Counted from the first letter of the stretch, positions 44,735 through 54,734 are shown. The stretch: DNA of 64,000 nucleotides from Allobosea sp. 117 (GCF_000702305.1 NZ_JNLC01000010.1:558001-622000); one strand, 5' to 3'. Translations and numbers: made by a program. Notes: generated by a model from the sequence alone, not told the origin.

Positions 44735-46636
44735 TCAAAACTCGATTTCGTCGTCCGGGCCGGGGCCGTCGTCCAGCGACGCCGCGAGACCCTCGATCTC
44801 CTCGGCCGACAGGGTCGGCGCCTCGTCGGCCTCGCGCGTGGTGACATTCACGATCTGCGCGCCGGGGAACTTCGCGAGCACGGCGGAGACCAGCGGGTCG
44901 GCGCGCAGGCCCGTCATCATCTCCTCGCGCTCGGCCTTGGCCTGATCGGCGAGCGTCGGCTCGCCGTCCTCGTGCGAGAGCGCGACCAGCCAGCGCCGGC
45001 CGGTCCATTCCGAGAGCTTGTTCTGCAGCTCCTGCACCAGCGCCGGCGAGGCGCCGGAGATGAGCGCGATTTCGATGCGGCCGTCCTCGAAGGCGACCGG
45101 GCGCACCTGCGTCTCCAGCGCGAATTTGAGCCTGAGGTCGCGCCGCGTGGCCGCCAGCGCCACCACTTCGGCGAAGCTCGCGAGACGCGGGCCGGCCGGT
45201 TCGGGCGCCGCCGGGCGTGGGGCCGGAGCGGCGGCCGGTCGCGGGCTTTCCGCCGCCAGCGCGAGCCGCGCGCCGGAAGACGAAGGGCGTGCGAGCGGCG
45301 CCGCCTGCGCCGTGGCGCCCGGGCCGCCCGAGGGCGCGGAAGCGGCCCCGCCGGTGCCGGCGCCGCTCTCCTCCAGCTCCTTCAGGCGCCGCAGCGCCTC
45401 GTCGGGGGTCGGCAGGTCCGCCGCATAGGCAAGGCGCACCAGCACCATCTCCGCCGCCTGCACCGGCTTGGCTGCCTGCTGCACCTCGGAAAGCCCGCGC
45501 AGCAGCATCTGCCAGGCGCGCGACAGCACGCGCATGGAGAGCCGGGAGGCCAGCTCGCCGCCCCGCACACGCTCGGCCTCGACGAGGGAGGCGTCGGCTG
45601 CGGTGTCCGGCAGGATTTTCAGCCTGGTGACGAAATGGGTGAATTCGGCGAGATCGGCGATGATCACCGCCGGGTCCGCCCCGGCGTCGTACTGGGCGCG
45701 CAGCTCGGTCAGGGCGGTGCCGACGTCGCCCTTCATCAGCGCCTCGAACAGGTCGATCACCCGCGCCCGGTCGGCGAGGCCGAGCAGGGAGCGCACCTCT
45801 TCCGCCGCGACGGCACCGCCGCTCGTGGAATGGCCGCCTGAATGCGCGATCGCCTGATCGAGGAGGGAGAGCGCGTCGCGCACCGAGCCTTCCGCCGCGC
45901 GGGCGACGAGGCCCAGCGCCTCGGCCTCCGCCGCCACGCCCTCGGCGTCGCAGATGCTCGACAGATGCCCGGCCAGCACGCCGGCATCGACGCGGCGCAG
46001 GTCGAAGCGCTGGCAGCGGGAGAGCACCGTCACCGGCACCTTGCGGATCTCGGTGGTGGCGAAGATGAACTTCACATGCTCGGGCGGCTCCTCCAGCGTC
46101 TTCAACAGGCCGTTGAAGGCGGCGGTGGAGAGCATGTGCACTTCGTCGATGATGAACACCTTGTAGCGCGCCAGCACCGGCTTGTAGCGCGCCGCCTCGA
46201 TGATCTCGCGGATGTCGCCGATGCCGGTGTTCGACGCCGCGTCCATCTCCTGCACGTCGACATGGCGCGATTCGATGATGTCGCGGCAGTGCCGGCCGAG
46301 AGTGGGCATGTCGAGCGTCGGCGCGCCGCCACCGGGAGGGCCGTCCGCCGGCTCGTAGTTCAGCGCGCGGGCGAGGATGCGGGCGGTGGTGGTCTTTCCC
46401 ACCCCGCGCACGCCGGTGAGGATATAGGCCTGCGCGATGCGCCCGGAGGCGAAGGCGTTCTTCAGCGTGCGGACCATCGCCTCCTGGCCGATCAGGTCGG
46501 CGAAGGTCTGCGGGCGGTATTTGCGGGCGAGCACGCGATAGGGCGCGGCATTGGCCGACCCGGCAGGCGCGGCGGGCGCCGCGCCGAGATCGAAGCCGGG
46601 CGTGGTGTCGGGCGTGTCGAAGCTGTCCGCGCTCAT
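44735..46636 (-). CDS. dnaX: DNA polymerase III subunit gamma/tau
   Basis: 633-residue clamp-loader ATPase. Walker A GVRGVGKTTTARILARALN, Walker B FIIDEVHMLSTAAFNGLLKTLEEPP, sensor 1 region FIFATTEIRKVPVTVLSRCQRFDLRR. The Cys-rich zinc module of most DnaX proteins is largely lost: after ARALNY the loop keeps only the Cys in GRHCRDI, a form also seen in other Rhizobiales. A Pro/Ala linker (about 400-480) leads to the tau C-terminal domain. No slippery heptamer with an evident stem was checked. Confidence 0.95.
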   Translation of the reverse strand: MSADSFDTPDTTPGFDLGAAPAAPAGSANAAPYRVLARKYRPQTFADLIGQEAMVRTLKNAFASGRIAQAYILTGVRGVGKTTTARILARALNYEPADGPPGGGAPTLDMPTLGRHCRDIIESRHVDVQEMDAASNTGIGDIREIIEAARYKPVLARYKVFIIDEVHMLSTAAFNGLLKTLEEPPEHVKFIFATTEIRKVPVTVLSRCQRFDLRRVDAGVLAGHLSSICDAEGVAAEAEALGLVARAAEGSVRDALSLLDQAIAHSGGHSTSGGAVAAEEVRSLLGLADRARVIDLFEALMKGDVGTALTELRAQYDAGADPAVIIADLAEFTHFVTRLKILPDTAADASLVEAERVRGGELASRLSMRVLSRAWQMLLRGLSEVQQAAKPVQAAEMVLVRLAYAADLPTPDEALRRLKELEESGAGTGGAASAPSGGPGATAQAAPLARPSSSGARLALAAESPRPAAAPAPRPAAPEPAGPRLASFAEVVALAATRRDLRLKFALETQVRPVAFEDGRIEIALISGASPALVQELQNKLSEWTGRRWLVALSHEDGEPTLADQAKAEREEMMTGLRADPLVSAVLAKFPGAQIVNVTTREADEAPTLSAEEIEGLAASLDDGPGPDDEIEF

Positions 46637-46868
46637 GGCCCCTTCATATCATCGCCGGGCGGCGGGGAGGCAATGCCCGTCCGCCCGCCTTCGGAAAAAT
46701 CGACCGCCGAACCGAGCGCGCCGGCGCGCGGAGGGCCAACCGTCGCCGCCTGCTCTCGCGGTGGTGAAAGGCAGGAAAGCAGCCTAGAATTGCAATGAGG
46801 AAGAGAATGGGTGCGCCGCGACGGGAGCGTCCCTGCGCGGCGATCATTTCGCTGGGGAGGAAAGGCCG

Positions 46869-47165
46869 ATGACCGCGTTCAATGTCGTGCGTTTTCGAGT
46901 GAAGCCCGGCCGCGATCAGGAATTTCTGGACGCCCACAAGACCGTGGAGGCGTCCTGGCCGGGCCTGAGGCACGCCAACATCATCAAGACCGGCGAGCGC
47001 TCCTATTGCATTATTGCCGAGTGGGGCGAGATGGAGGATTGCGTCGCGGCGCGGCCGAACATGATCGCCACCCTCGATACGTTTCGCGACACGCTCGAGG
47101 ACCTCGGGAACGGCCTGGGCGTCACCGATCCGGTGGCCGGCCCGGTCGCCCTGGCGCTGAAGTAG
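46869..47165 (+). CDS. ABM-domain (antibiotic biosynthesis monooxygenase-like) protein
   Basis: 98 residues with the ABM ferredoxin-like pattern: AFNVVRFRVKPGRDQEFLDAHKTVEASWPG, YCIIAEWGEMEDCVAARPN and LDTFRDTLEDLG. These small proteins are often heme- or quinone-interacting. GGGGAGGAAAGG precedes the ATG. No operon partner. Confidence 0.75.
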   Translation: MTAFNVVRFRVKPGRDQEFLDAHKTVEASWPGLRHANIIKTGERSYCIIAEWGEMEDCVAARPNMIATLDTFRDTLEDLGNGLGVTDPVAGPVALALK

Positions 47166-47493
47166 CCGCCCTCCTGCGAGGGGCAGCACGACACATATGG
47201 GGGGAAGGTGGGAGGCTGACATGCGACCCGAGACGGGCTCGTTGGGGCTGCTTCCTTCCGGACCTGACCCGGTTGGCGAGTGGCTCGTCCACCGCCAACC
47301 TCCCGCCGCCTATATCGGGCAGATGCGCCGGCGATGCAAGGGGAAGCCGCCGGGCCGGCGATGCCCTCACGAAACGTGATGCGCCCGGAATGTCGCGCGG
47401 GCGCGGATCGGAGTAAGGTGGCGGCGGATTCCGTTCCCCGACTGTATCGTCCTCGGCGCCCGTCGCCCGAGGCCTTCCGCCTGAGGTTGCGTC
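47166..47493. other. Intergenic region without a supported gene
   Basis: 328 bases between the ABM gene and the small secreted protein. Short open frames exist but have poor codon bias and no recognisable domain. No hairpin terminator or promoter stood out. Confidence 0.5.
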
Positions 47494-47787
47494 ATGCGAA
47501 CCGTGCTTCTCGCCCTTCCCCTCGCCCTCATGGCCTCGGCGGCTTCCGCCCAGCCGATGCCGAACTCGCTCTCCATGAGCTGCGCCGGCGCGCGCGATCT
47601 GGTGAGCCGCAGCGGCGCCATCGTCATCGGCACCGGGCCGCATTTGTTCGACCGCTATGTGACGAACACCAGCTACTGCTCGATCACCCAGGTCACCGAA
47701 CCCGCCTGGGTCGCCACCGCCGACGACCCGCAATGCCTGATCGGCAAGCTGTGCAAGGACCGACGGTACAACAAGCGGAACCGGTGA
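47494..47787 (+). CDS. Small secreted Cys-rich protein
   Basis: 97 residues. A signal peptide of about 19 residues (ending ASAQP) and a mature part with five Cys (SMSCAGARDLV, TNTSYCSITQ, DDPQCLIGKLCKDRRY). Typical of small periplasmic proteins in Rhizobiales; function unknown. The next gene begins 46 bases on, at a sharp composition change. Confidence 0.7.
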   Translation: MRTVLLALPLALMASAASAQPMPNSLSMSCAGARDLVSRSGAIVIGTGPHLFDRYVTNTSYCSITQVTEPAWVATADDPQCLIGKLCKDRRYNKRNR

Positions 47788-47833
47788 GGGGCGATATTCT
47801 AAGAGATATTGTCTAGACAAGGGTAGGGATGCC

Positions 47834-48664
47834 ATGGAGGAAAATATATCTGACGAATCGAAGCTTGTTGCTGCCCTTGCTGATTTAGGGGGGCGTACAA
47901 ATAATGCAAAATTGAGAGAAAAATTAGGCTGGTCGACTGAAGAGTACTTGCCGATCAGAAACTCAGCGAGAACAAAAGGCCTGATAGGTATCGGAATGGG
48001 TAGGGGAGGGGTAGTTTTTCTTATAGACGCCTCTCAACAAGTGCCGGAAGTGCAGCAGAATATCACTTCTGATGGGGATCAATTAGAAGAATCGACAGAA
48101 TTCAAGAAGGAGTCGGTATATTACAATAGGATTTATAAAGTACTAAATGAGGCGTGGGTGGATAGCCAGGGCCTAGATGATTATTATATTGAGATAACTG
48201 CAAGTAAGAGAGTAAGAAATTCTGGAAGGTGGACTGTTCCAGATATCGTTGTGGTGGGAAGGACGATTTGGCAGTATGTTCCTGGATTTGAATATACGAT
48301 TCAAACATTTGAGATAAAAAGGTATGAGGCATTGGATAATCTGGCTGTATTTGAAGCCCTGAATCATAAGAGATCCGCTAATTATAGCTATCTAGTGGTC
48401 GTAAATTCCCCCGTTCCTAATGATGCTGATAGTATGTTGTCAAAAGAATATAAGGACAAGATAAACCCAATTAAGCAACTGTGTGAAGAAAATAATATAG
48501 GATTGATAGTTATTGGGAGAGAAAGAGAGGAAGATTATGATTCTTGGAGGTTTATTTTTGACGAGGCTGTAAAAAATAATCCTGATCCAGAAAATATAGA
48601 CGGATTCATCAAGCAGTATATTAGTAATAATGGCAAGGAGGTGATTTCAAAAATGATAAGATGA
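47834..48664 (+). CDS. AT-rich orphan: winged-helix plus PD-(D/E)XK nuclease-like protein
   Basis: 276 residues, strikingly AT-rich against GC-rich flanks (AAA, ATA, TAT and AAT codons throughout), which points to horizontal transfer. Residues 7-64 look like a winged helix (ESKLVAALADLGGRTNNAKLREKLGW...RGGVVFLI). Residues 95-230 fit a restriction-endonuclease-like fold: a helix (YYNRIYKVLNEAWV), PDIVVVG with Asp137, TFEIKRY with Glu160 and Lys162, a helix, YSYLVVVN, and CEENNIGLIVIG. The PD...ExK spacing suits the active site. I know no named family for it. No transposase, integrase or partner gene is beside it. It may be a solitary defence or repair nuclease; that is inference. Confidence 0.75.
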   Translation: MEENISDESKLVAALADLGGRTNNAKLREKLGWSTEEYLPIRNSARTKGLIGIGMGRGGVVFLIDASQQVPEVQQNITSDGDQLEESTEFKKESVYYNRIYKVLNEAWVDSQGLDDYYIEITASKRVRNSGRWTVPDIVVVGRTIWQYVPGFEYTIQTFEIKRYEALDNLAVFEALNHKRSANYSYLVVVNSPVPNDADSMLSKEYKDKINPIKQLCEENNIGLIVIGREREEDYDSWRFIFDEAVKNNPDPENIDGFIKQYISNNGKEVISKMIR

Positions 48665-48689
48665 AAATTTGAATATTTAAGTATTTGGC

Positions 48690-49679
<990 letters not shown>

Positions 49680-49816
49680 TCAAGGCGCCCAGTCTAGCGC
49701 GCGCGGGCGCGGCGTCATTCGGCGACGGAAACAGGGTGCGCAGGCCGGCGCCGTCCGATAGGGTGCGGCCGCCCACCCGCCGGCCGACCGGCCAGATACA
49801 GCGTCATATTGCCCCC

Positions 49817-50227
49817 GTGTCCGATTTCCTGCTCGACCCCCGCCTCGAAGCCGACACGCTGCCCGTCGGCGATCTCGCGCTCAGCCGCGTCCTGCTGATG
49901 GACGATGCGCGCTTCCCCTGGCTCATACTGGTGCCCCGGCAGCCCGGCCTCGCCGAGCTGATCGACCTGCCCGAGGCGCAGCGCCTCGTGCTGACGCAGG
50001 AAATCGACCGCGCGGCGCGGTTCCTCAAGGAGCTGACCGGCGCCCACAAGCTCAACGTCGCGGCGCTCGGCAACATGGTGCGGCAGCTCCACGTGCATGT
50101 CATCGCGCGCTTCGAGACCGACGACGCCTGGCCCTCGCCGGTCTGGGGCCGGGGCGAGCGGCGGCCCTATGGCGCCGGGGACGGTGCGGCGATGGTGGCG
50201 CGGCTGCGCGCCGGCTTTGGATTCTGA
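49817..50227 (+). CDS. HIT-domain nucleotide-binding protein
   Basis: 136 residues, GTG start at 49817. The histidine triad is QLHVHVIARF with HxHx followed by a non-His residue, a variant of the canonical HxHxHxx; FPWLILVPRQPGLAELIDL and LTGAHKLNVAALGNMV are HIT blocks. A nucleotidyl hydrolase or transferase of unknown substrate. Four bases upstream of nudC, so the two probably share a transcript. Confidence 0.88.
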   Translation: MSDFLLDPRLEADTLPVGDLALSRVLLMDDARFPWLILVPRQPGLAELIDLPEAQRLVLTQEIDRAARFLKELTGAHKLNVAALGNMVRQLHVHVIARFETDDAWPSPVWGRGERRPYGAGDGAAMVARLRAGFGF

Positions 50228-50231
50228 ACCG

Positions 50232-51176
50232 ATGGCGACCACCACCCTCGGCCCCTGGCCGCATCTCGGCTATTCCGGCTTCCGGCTCGACCGGGTGAGC
50301 GAGCGGCGCAAGGAATACGGCGCCTTCCTCGCCGATCCGCGCGCCCGTGCCTGCCTCATCGCCGGCGACACGCTGGTGCTGCGGCGGCAGGGCTCAGGTC
50401 TCGACGCGCTGTTTTCCGTTTCGGATGCGCGCGCGCTCGGCGGCCTCACCGAAGGGTCCTGCCTGCTTGGCCTCGACGGCGAGGTGCCGCATGCCGTGCT
50501 GCCGCTCCACGCGGCCGCCGCCGGCCAGCTCACGGAGCGCGACGATCTCGTGCTGACCGACCTGCGTACGCTGGCGGTCGAGGGTCTGGTGCCTGCCGAC
50601 CAGCTCGGCCTGCTCGCCTGTGCCAAGGCGATGCTCGCCTGGCACGCGCGGCGCACCTTCTGCTCCAATTGCGGCGGGCGCCTGCGCGCCGCCGAGGGCG
50701 GCTGGCGGCGCGACTGCCCCGAGTGCGGCGCCCAGCACTTCCCCCGCACCGATCCGGTGGTGATCATGCTGATCGTCGACGGCAACGATTGCCTGCTCGG
50801 CCGCTCGCCGCGCTTCGCGCCGAATGTCTGGTCGTGCCTCGCCGGCTTCGTCGAGCCGGGCGAGACCTTCGAGGCGGCGGTGCGGCGCGAGACGAAGGAG
50901 GAGGCGGGGATTGCGGTCGGCGCCGTGCGCTATCTCACCTCGCAGCCCTGGCCGTTCCCGATGTCGGTGATGATCGGCATGCACGGCGAGGCGCTCAGCC
51001 GCGACATCGTGATCGACGCCGTCGAGCTGGAAGGCGCCCGCTGGTTCTCGCGGGAGGAGGCGGGCGAGCTGCTCTCCCGCACCCATGCGCAGGGCCTGAT
51101 CGCGCCGCCGCCCATGGCGATCGCGCACCACCTGATCCGAGCCTTCGTGGAAGGACGCGACCCGCCGGCGGGGTGA
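50232..51176 (+). CDS. nudC: NAD+ diphosphatase (NudC)
   Basis: 314 residues. N-terminal domain, a zinc ribbon (CSNCGGRL...CPECGAQH), then a Nudix domain with GFVEPGETFEAAVRRETKEEAG as Nudix box, and SQPWPFPMSVMIG, the NudC-specific motif. It hydrolyses NAD(H) and removes NAD caps from RNA. Four bases after the HIT gene, which also acts on nucleotides. The start at 50232 is set by the domain boundary. Confidence 0.95.
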   Translation: MATTTLGPWPHLGYSGFRLDRVSERRKEYGAFLADPRARACLIAGDTLVLRRQGSGLDALFSVSDARALGGLTEGSCLLGLDGEVPHAVLPLHAAAAGQLTERDDLVLTDLRTLAVEGLVPADQLGLLACAKAMLAWHARRTFCSNCGGRLRAAEGGWRRDCPECGAQHFPRTDPVVIMLIVDGNDCLLGRSPRFAPNVWSCLAGFVEPGETFEAAVRRETKEEAGIAVGAVRYLTSQPWPFPMSVMIGMHGEALSRDIVIDAVELEGARWFSREEAGELLSRTHAQGLIAPPPMAIAHHLIRAFVEGRDPPAG

Positions 51177-51185
51177 TCCGCCGGA

Positions 51186-52349
51186 TCAGGCCCAGGGCCG
51201 GAAGTGCTTCGACAGCTTCAGCCCCTGCGCCTGATAATTGGAGCCGAGGCCCTCGCCATAGAGCACCTGCGGGCGCTCCAGCATGCGCTCATAGATCAGC
51301 CGGCCGACGATCTGCCCGTCCTCGAGGATGAACGGCACCTCGCGCGAGCGCACTTCCAGCACCGCGCGCGCGCCGCGCCCGCCGGCCGCGTCATGGCCGA
51401 AGCCGGGGTCGAAGAAGCCGGCGTAATGCACGCGGAACTCGCCGACCAGCGGATCGAACGGCACCATCTCCGCCGCATAGTCCGGCGGCACGTGCACCGC
51501 TTCCTTGGAGGCGAGGATGTAGAAGGCGTCGGGATCGAGCACCAGCTCGCGCCGCCCGCGCGTCACCAGCGGCTCCCAGTAATCCTCGACGTCGCAGGCC
51601 GCGCGCTTGTCGACGTCGATCAGCCCGGTATGGCGCTTGGCGCGGAAGCCGAGCAGCCCGCCGAAGCCTTCGCCGGAGAGATCGACGCTGACCGCGATGC
51701 CGTTGCCCGCGACGTCCGCCCGCGAGGCCTCGACCAGCCGCTCACGGGCGTTCAGCGCGGTGAGCGCGACCTCGTCGAGCCGGGCGTCGCCACGGCGGAA
51801 GCGGATCTGCGAGAGCCGCGAACCCTTGCGCACCAGGATCGGGAAGGTGCGCGGGCTGATCTCCAGATAAAGCGGCCCGTTATAGCCCGGCGCGATGGTG
51901 TCGAAGGCGCGCGCGCGATCGGTGATGACGCGGGTGAACACGTCGAGCCGGCCGGTCGAGCTCTTCGGGTTTGCGGCCGCCGCGATGCCGGGCGGCAGAG
52001 CGAGGGCCTCCTGCAGCTCGACGAGATAGACGCAGCCGGTCTCCAGCACCTCGCCGTCGGTGAGGTCGAGCCGGTGCAGGGCCAGTTGGCCGAGCCGGTC
52101 CTCCACCGTCGAACCGGGGCCGGGCAGGAAGCTCGCGCGGATGCGCCAGGCGACCGTGCCGAGCCGCAGGTCGAGGCTCGCCGGCTGGATCTGGTCGCCG
52201 TCGAAGGCGTCGGCCGTGCGGATCGCCCCGGCACGGGCGAGCGCGGCAATGGCATGCCCGGGCAGGATGCCCTCGCCTTCCTTCGCCAGCCCTTCCACGG
52301 CCACGCCTCTCACGGTTACGCCCGCCTCCGCCAAATACCGGTCCGTCAT
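51186..52349 (-). CDS. dcd: dCTP deaminase, fused two-domain form
   Basis: 387 residues, about twice the length of E. coli Dcd. The N-terminal half has QIQPASLDLRLGTVAWRIRASF and the C-terminal half FRVHYAGFFDPGFGH with the second dUTPase-like fold and AVLEVRSREVPFILEDGQIVGRLIYERM. The double-domain form is typical of alphaproteobacteria. It supplies dUMP for dTMP synthesis by deaminating dCTP. It is divergent from metZ, and the intergenic region holds the SAM-II riboswitch on the other strand. Confidence 0.92.
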   Translation of the reverse strand: MTDRYLAEAGVTVRGVAVEGLAKEGEGILPGHAIAALARAGAIRTADAFDGDQIQPASLDLRLGTVAWRIRASFLPGPGSTVEDRLGQLALHRLDLTDGEVLETGCVYLVELQEALALPPGIAAAANPKSSTGRLDVFTRVITDRARAFDTIAPGYNGPLYLEISPRTFPILVRKGSRLSQIRFRRGDARLDEVALTALNARERLVEASRADVAGNGIAVSVDLSGEGFGGLLGFRAKRHTGLIDVDKRAACDVEDYWEPLVTRGRRELVLDPDAFYILASKEAVHVPPDYAAEMVPFDPLVGEFRVHYAGFFDPGFGHDAAGGRGARAVLEVRSREVPFILEDGQIVGRLIYERMLERPQVLYGEGLGSNYQAQGLKLSKHFRPWA

Positions 52350-52433
52350 GACGTTCGCGCAATGCGCATCTGCGTTCGGTTTAACGGACGCGCCTCTTGA
52401 CGCCAAGCCGGGCGCGGGAGTAATCCCCGGCCG

Positions 52434-52497
52434 TCCCGTGGTCAATTTGAGCCGACCGGCTTGCCGCCACGCTAAACAAGGTTGCTAAAAGGTCGGG
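52434..52497 (+). ncRNA. SAM-II riboswitch upstream of metZ
   Basis: Stem P1 is CGTGG (52437-52441) with CCACG (52467-52471), and the loop region reads TCAATTTGAGCCGACCGGCTTGC. The pseudoknot P2 is CCGACC (52452-52457) with GGTCGG (52491-52496), joined by GCTAAACAAGGTTGCTAAAA. The TTTGA, GCTAAA and GCTAAAA elements match the SAM-II class. It lies 60 bases before the metZ start, so S-adenosylmethionine would switch off translation or expression of metZ. Confidence 0.93.
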
Positions 52498-52556
52498 GCC
52501 GCGCAGCGTTCGCGCGATGGCGTCCCCGGTCCGTCCACAAGGTACCGGAGCCGCCG

Positions 52557-53783
52557 ATGAACGCCCCCACGCCGAAGCTGCCTGAACCGAAGCTCTCGCC
52601 CGCCGAGATCGCCGGGCTCAGGCCCGACACCCGCCTCGTGCACGGCGGCATCCTGCGCTCGCCCTATGGCGAGACGGCGGAGGCGCTCTACCTCACCCAG
52701 GGCTATGTCTACGAGACCGCCGAGCAGGCGGAGGCCCGCTTCAAGGGCGACGATCCCGGCTTCATCTACACGCGCTATTCCAACCCGACCAACGCGATGT
52801 TCGAGGAGCGCCTCGCGCTGCTCGAAGGCGCGGAAGTGGCGCGCTCGACGGCCTCCGGCATGGCCGCGGTGACCGCCGCGCTGCTCTGCCAGCTCAGGGC
52901 CGGCGACCATGTGGTGGCGGCGCGCGCGCTGTTCGGTTCCTGCCGCTATGTGGTGGAGGAGCTGCTGCCGCGCTTCGGCATCGCCTCGACCCTCGTCGAC
53001 GGCACCGATCTCGCCGCCTGGGAGGCGGCGGTGCGGCCGGAGACCAAGGTGTTCTTCCTCGAGAGCCCGACCAATCCGACGCTGGAGATCATCGACATCG
53101 CCGGTGTCGCCGCCATCTCGAAGGCGGCCGGCGCGCTGCTCGTCGTCGACAACGTGTTCGCGACGCCGATGCTGCAGAGCCCGCTCGCGCTCGGCGCCGA
53201 CATCGTCGTCTATTCCGCCACCAAGCACATAGACGGGCAGGGCCGCTGCCTCGCCGGCGTGGTGCTGTGCTCGCAGCAGTTCCTGACCGACCATCTGCAG
53301 ACCTTCCTGCGCCAGACCGGCCCCTCCTGCGCGCCGTTCAACGCATGGGTGATGCTGAAGGGGCTGGAGACGCTGCCGCTGCGCGTCGAGCGCATGCAGG
53401 CGAGCGCGGCGGCGCTGGCCGACCGGCTGGCGGGCGAAGAGAAGATCGCCAAGGTGATCTATCCCTTCCGCGACGACCACCCGCAGCATGCGCTTGCCAA
53501 GCGCCAGATGCGCGGTGGCGGCACGCTGGTGACCTTCGAGGTCGAAGGCGGCAAGGCGGGCGCGTTCCGCTTCCTCAACGCGCTGAAGGTGGCGCGCATC
53601 TCCAACAATCTCGGCGATGCCAAGAGCCTCGTCACCCATCCGGCGACCACCACCCATCAGCGCTTCACACCCGATGCGCGGGCCGAGATGGGCATCAGCG
53701 ACGGCATGGTGCGGCTGTCGGTCGGGCTGGAGCATGTCGAGGACCTCGCCGACGACCTCACGCGGGCGCTGGCGGCGGTGTGA
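52557..53783 (+). CDS. metZ: O-succinylhomoserine sulfhydrylase MetZ
   Basis: 408-residue PLP enzyme making homocysteine from O-succinyl-homoserine and sulfide. Seen: TRLVHGGILRSPYGETAEALYLTQGYVYETAEQAEARF, the RYSNPTNAMFEERLALLEGAE block, STASGMAAVTAALL, and the PLP lysine in YSATKHIDGQGRCLAG. Length and the LRPDTRLVHGG opening favour MetZ over MetB/MetC. The start at 52557 follows the SAM-II riboswitch by 60 bases. It ends just before a GC-rich hairpin (53816-53839). Confidence 0.93.
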   Translation: MNAPTPKLPEPKLSPAEIAGLRPDTRLVHGGILRSPYGETAEALYLTQGYVYETAEQAEARFKGDDPGFIYTRYSNPTNAMFEERLALLEGAEVARSTASGMAAVTAALLCQLRAGDHVVAARALFGSCRYVVEELLPRFGIASTLVDGTDLAAWEAAVRPETKVFFLESPTNPTLEIIDIAGVAAISKAAGALLVVDNVFATPMLQSPLALGADIVVYSATKHIDGQGRCLAGVVLCSQQFLTDHLQTFLRQTGPSCAPFNAWVMLKGLETLPLRVERMQASAAALADRLAGEEKIAKVIYPFRDDHPQHALAKRQMRGGGTLVTFEVEGGKAGAFRFLNALKVARISNNLGDAKSLVTHPATTTHQRFTPDARAEMGISDGMVRLSVGLEHVEDLADDLTRALAAV

Positions 53784-53815
53784 CGCTCAAAGCGCTGCCC
53801 TGAAGCTGTTCGACG

Positions 53816-53839
53816 CCCGGGCGCCCTGAAGCGCCCGGG
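53816..53839. terminator. Hairpin between metZ and the PhyH-type dioxygenase
   Basis: Nine-base stem CCCGGGCGC/GCGCCCGGG with a six-base loop, 33 bases after the metZ stop and 12 bases before the 3' end of the converging gene. No T-run follows on either strand, so the terminator reading is tentative. Confidence 0.5.
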
Positions 53840-53850
53840 GGTCGAGGCTG

Positions 53851-54639
53851 TCAGAAGCTCAGCCCGCAGGCCTCGCGGATCGCGAGCTGTACCGGCGACG
53901 GCGGCAGGCCCGGATCGAACTCGCCGACCGGCAGCAGCGGCGGCTGCGCCAGGAAGCGCGGGTTGCTGCCGCGATGCGGCTGCGCGGCGTGGACAAGGAA
54001 CGGATGGCACAGATAGACCGTGCCTGCCGCTCCCGTGGCGAGCTCGACCTCGCACTCCGCACTCGAGGCGAAGCCATCCGCCGAGAGCTGCCTCAGCGTC
54101 GTGCCCGCGCTGCCGAAGCGCAGCAATTCCCGCGCGATGACGGCGTGCGAGCGCTTGCGTATCCGAGTCGGGGCATCGTCCGGCCCGACGTCCGAGAGAA
54201 GGAAGAGCATCAGCAGGGCGCGCCCGCTGCTCGTCACATTGGCCCGCCACTCCATGAAATCCAGGCTGTCGCCGAAGCTCATATCGACGTGCCAGCCGTC
54301 GTCGCCGGGCGTTTCCGGCGCGGGGAAGCGGATCGGGAAGGTGCCGAGGCCGCCGGGAGCCAGCCAGCGGCCCTTGCCGACGAGCCGGTCATAGGCGGCG
54401 TGCAGCCGCCCGGTATTGGCCGCCTCGACGAAGGGAGCAGACGCCTTGAACCCCACCCGCACCACCGGCCGAACCCAGGCTTCGGGTGCATCGGGCGACA
54501 GGCCGATATCGGCCCACAGCTCGTCCCTGCATCGCCGGGCGAGATCAGCGCTGAAGGCATCTTCGATCCTGACAAAACCGTCGCGGATGAAGCTTCGCAC
54601 CTGACCGTCGGTCAGGCCCGCATCGTCCATTTTGGACAT
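53851..54639 (-). CDS. Phytanoyl-CoA dioxygenase (PhyH) family protein
   Basis: 262 residues, Fe(II)/2-oxoglutarate oxygenase of the PhyH type. N-terminal FIRDGFVRIEDAFSADLARRCRDELW is typical. The iron facial triad is HVDMSFGD (His-x-Asp) and the distal His in YLCHPFLVHAAQPHRG; the RGSNPRF stretch holds the 2-oxoglutarate Arg. Substrate unknown. ATG at 54639 is used; a longer in-frame start exists at 54795 but would extend across a palindromic operator-like region. Confidence 0.88.
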   Translation of the reverse strand: MSKMDDAGLTDGQVRSFIRDGFVRIEDAFSADLARRCRDELWADIGLSPDAPEAWVRPVVRVGFKASAPFVEAANTGRLHAAYDRLVGKGRWLAPGGLGTFPIRFPAPETPGDDGWHVDMSFGDSLDFMEWRANVTSSGRALLMLFLLSDVGPDDAPTRIRKRSHAVIARELLRFGSAGTTLRQLSADGFASSAECEVELATGAAGTVYLCHPFLVHAAQPHRGSNPRFLAQPPLLPVGEFDPGLPPSPVQLAIREACGLSF

Positions 54640-54681
54640 TGCACATTCTCCGTTCGGCTGCCGCATGCGCGGAGCCGCATT

Positions 54682-54734
54682 CTGATCTGATGGCGCGATG
54701 GCGCCGCGGAACGACGAGACGTCGTTCAGATCAG
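54682..54734. promoter_or_regulatory. Nested palindromes between PhyH gene and apaG
   Basis: Outer arms CTGATCTGA (54682-54690) and TCAGATCAG (54726-54734) enclose an inner perfect hairpin GAACGACG-AGA-CGTCGTTC (54709-54727). It lies in the 262-base divergent gap and could be an operator; no regulator is obvious nearby. Confidence 0.45.

Noticed and set aside
46637-46868. Possible SRP RNA (ffs), because GCAGGAAAGCAGC near 46772 recalls the SRP GGAAGGNAGCA loop and ffs is sometimes near dnaX
   Set aside because: The symmetric loop and the asymmetric GGUC/CCGG context of SRP domain IV are missing and no long helix was found around it.
47197-47379. Small open frame as a gene
   Set aside because: Pro/Arg-rich with no domain, and GC-rich filler with no typical ribosome site and no good codon bias.
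53657-54250. Minus-strand frame overlapping the metZ 3' end and the PhyH-type gene
   Set aside because: It is out of frame with the PhyH-type gene, which carries the conserved iron-binding residues.
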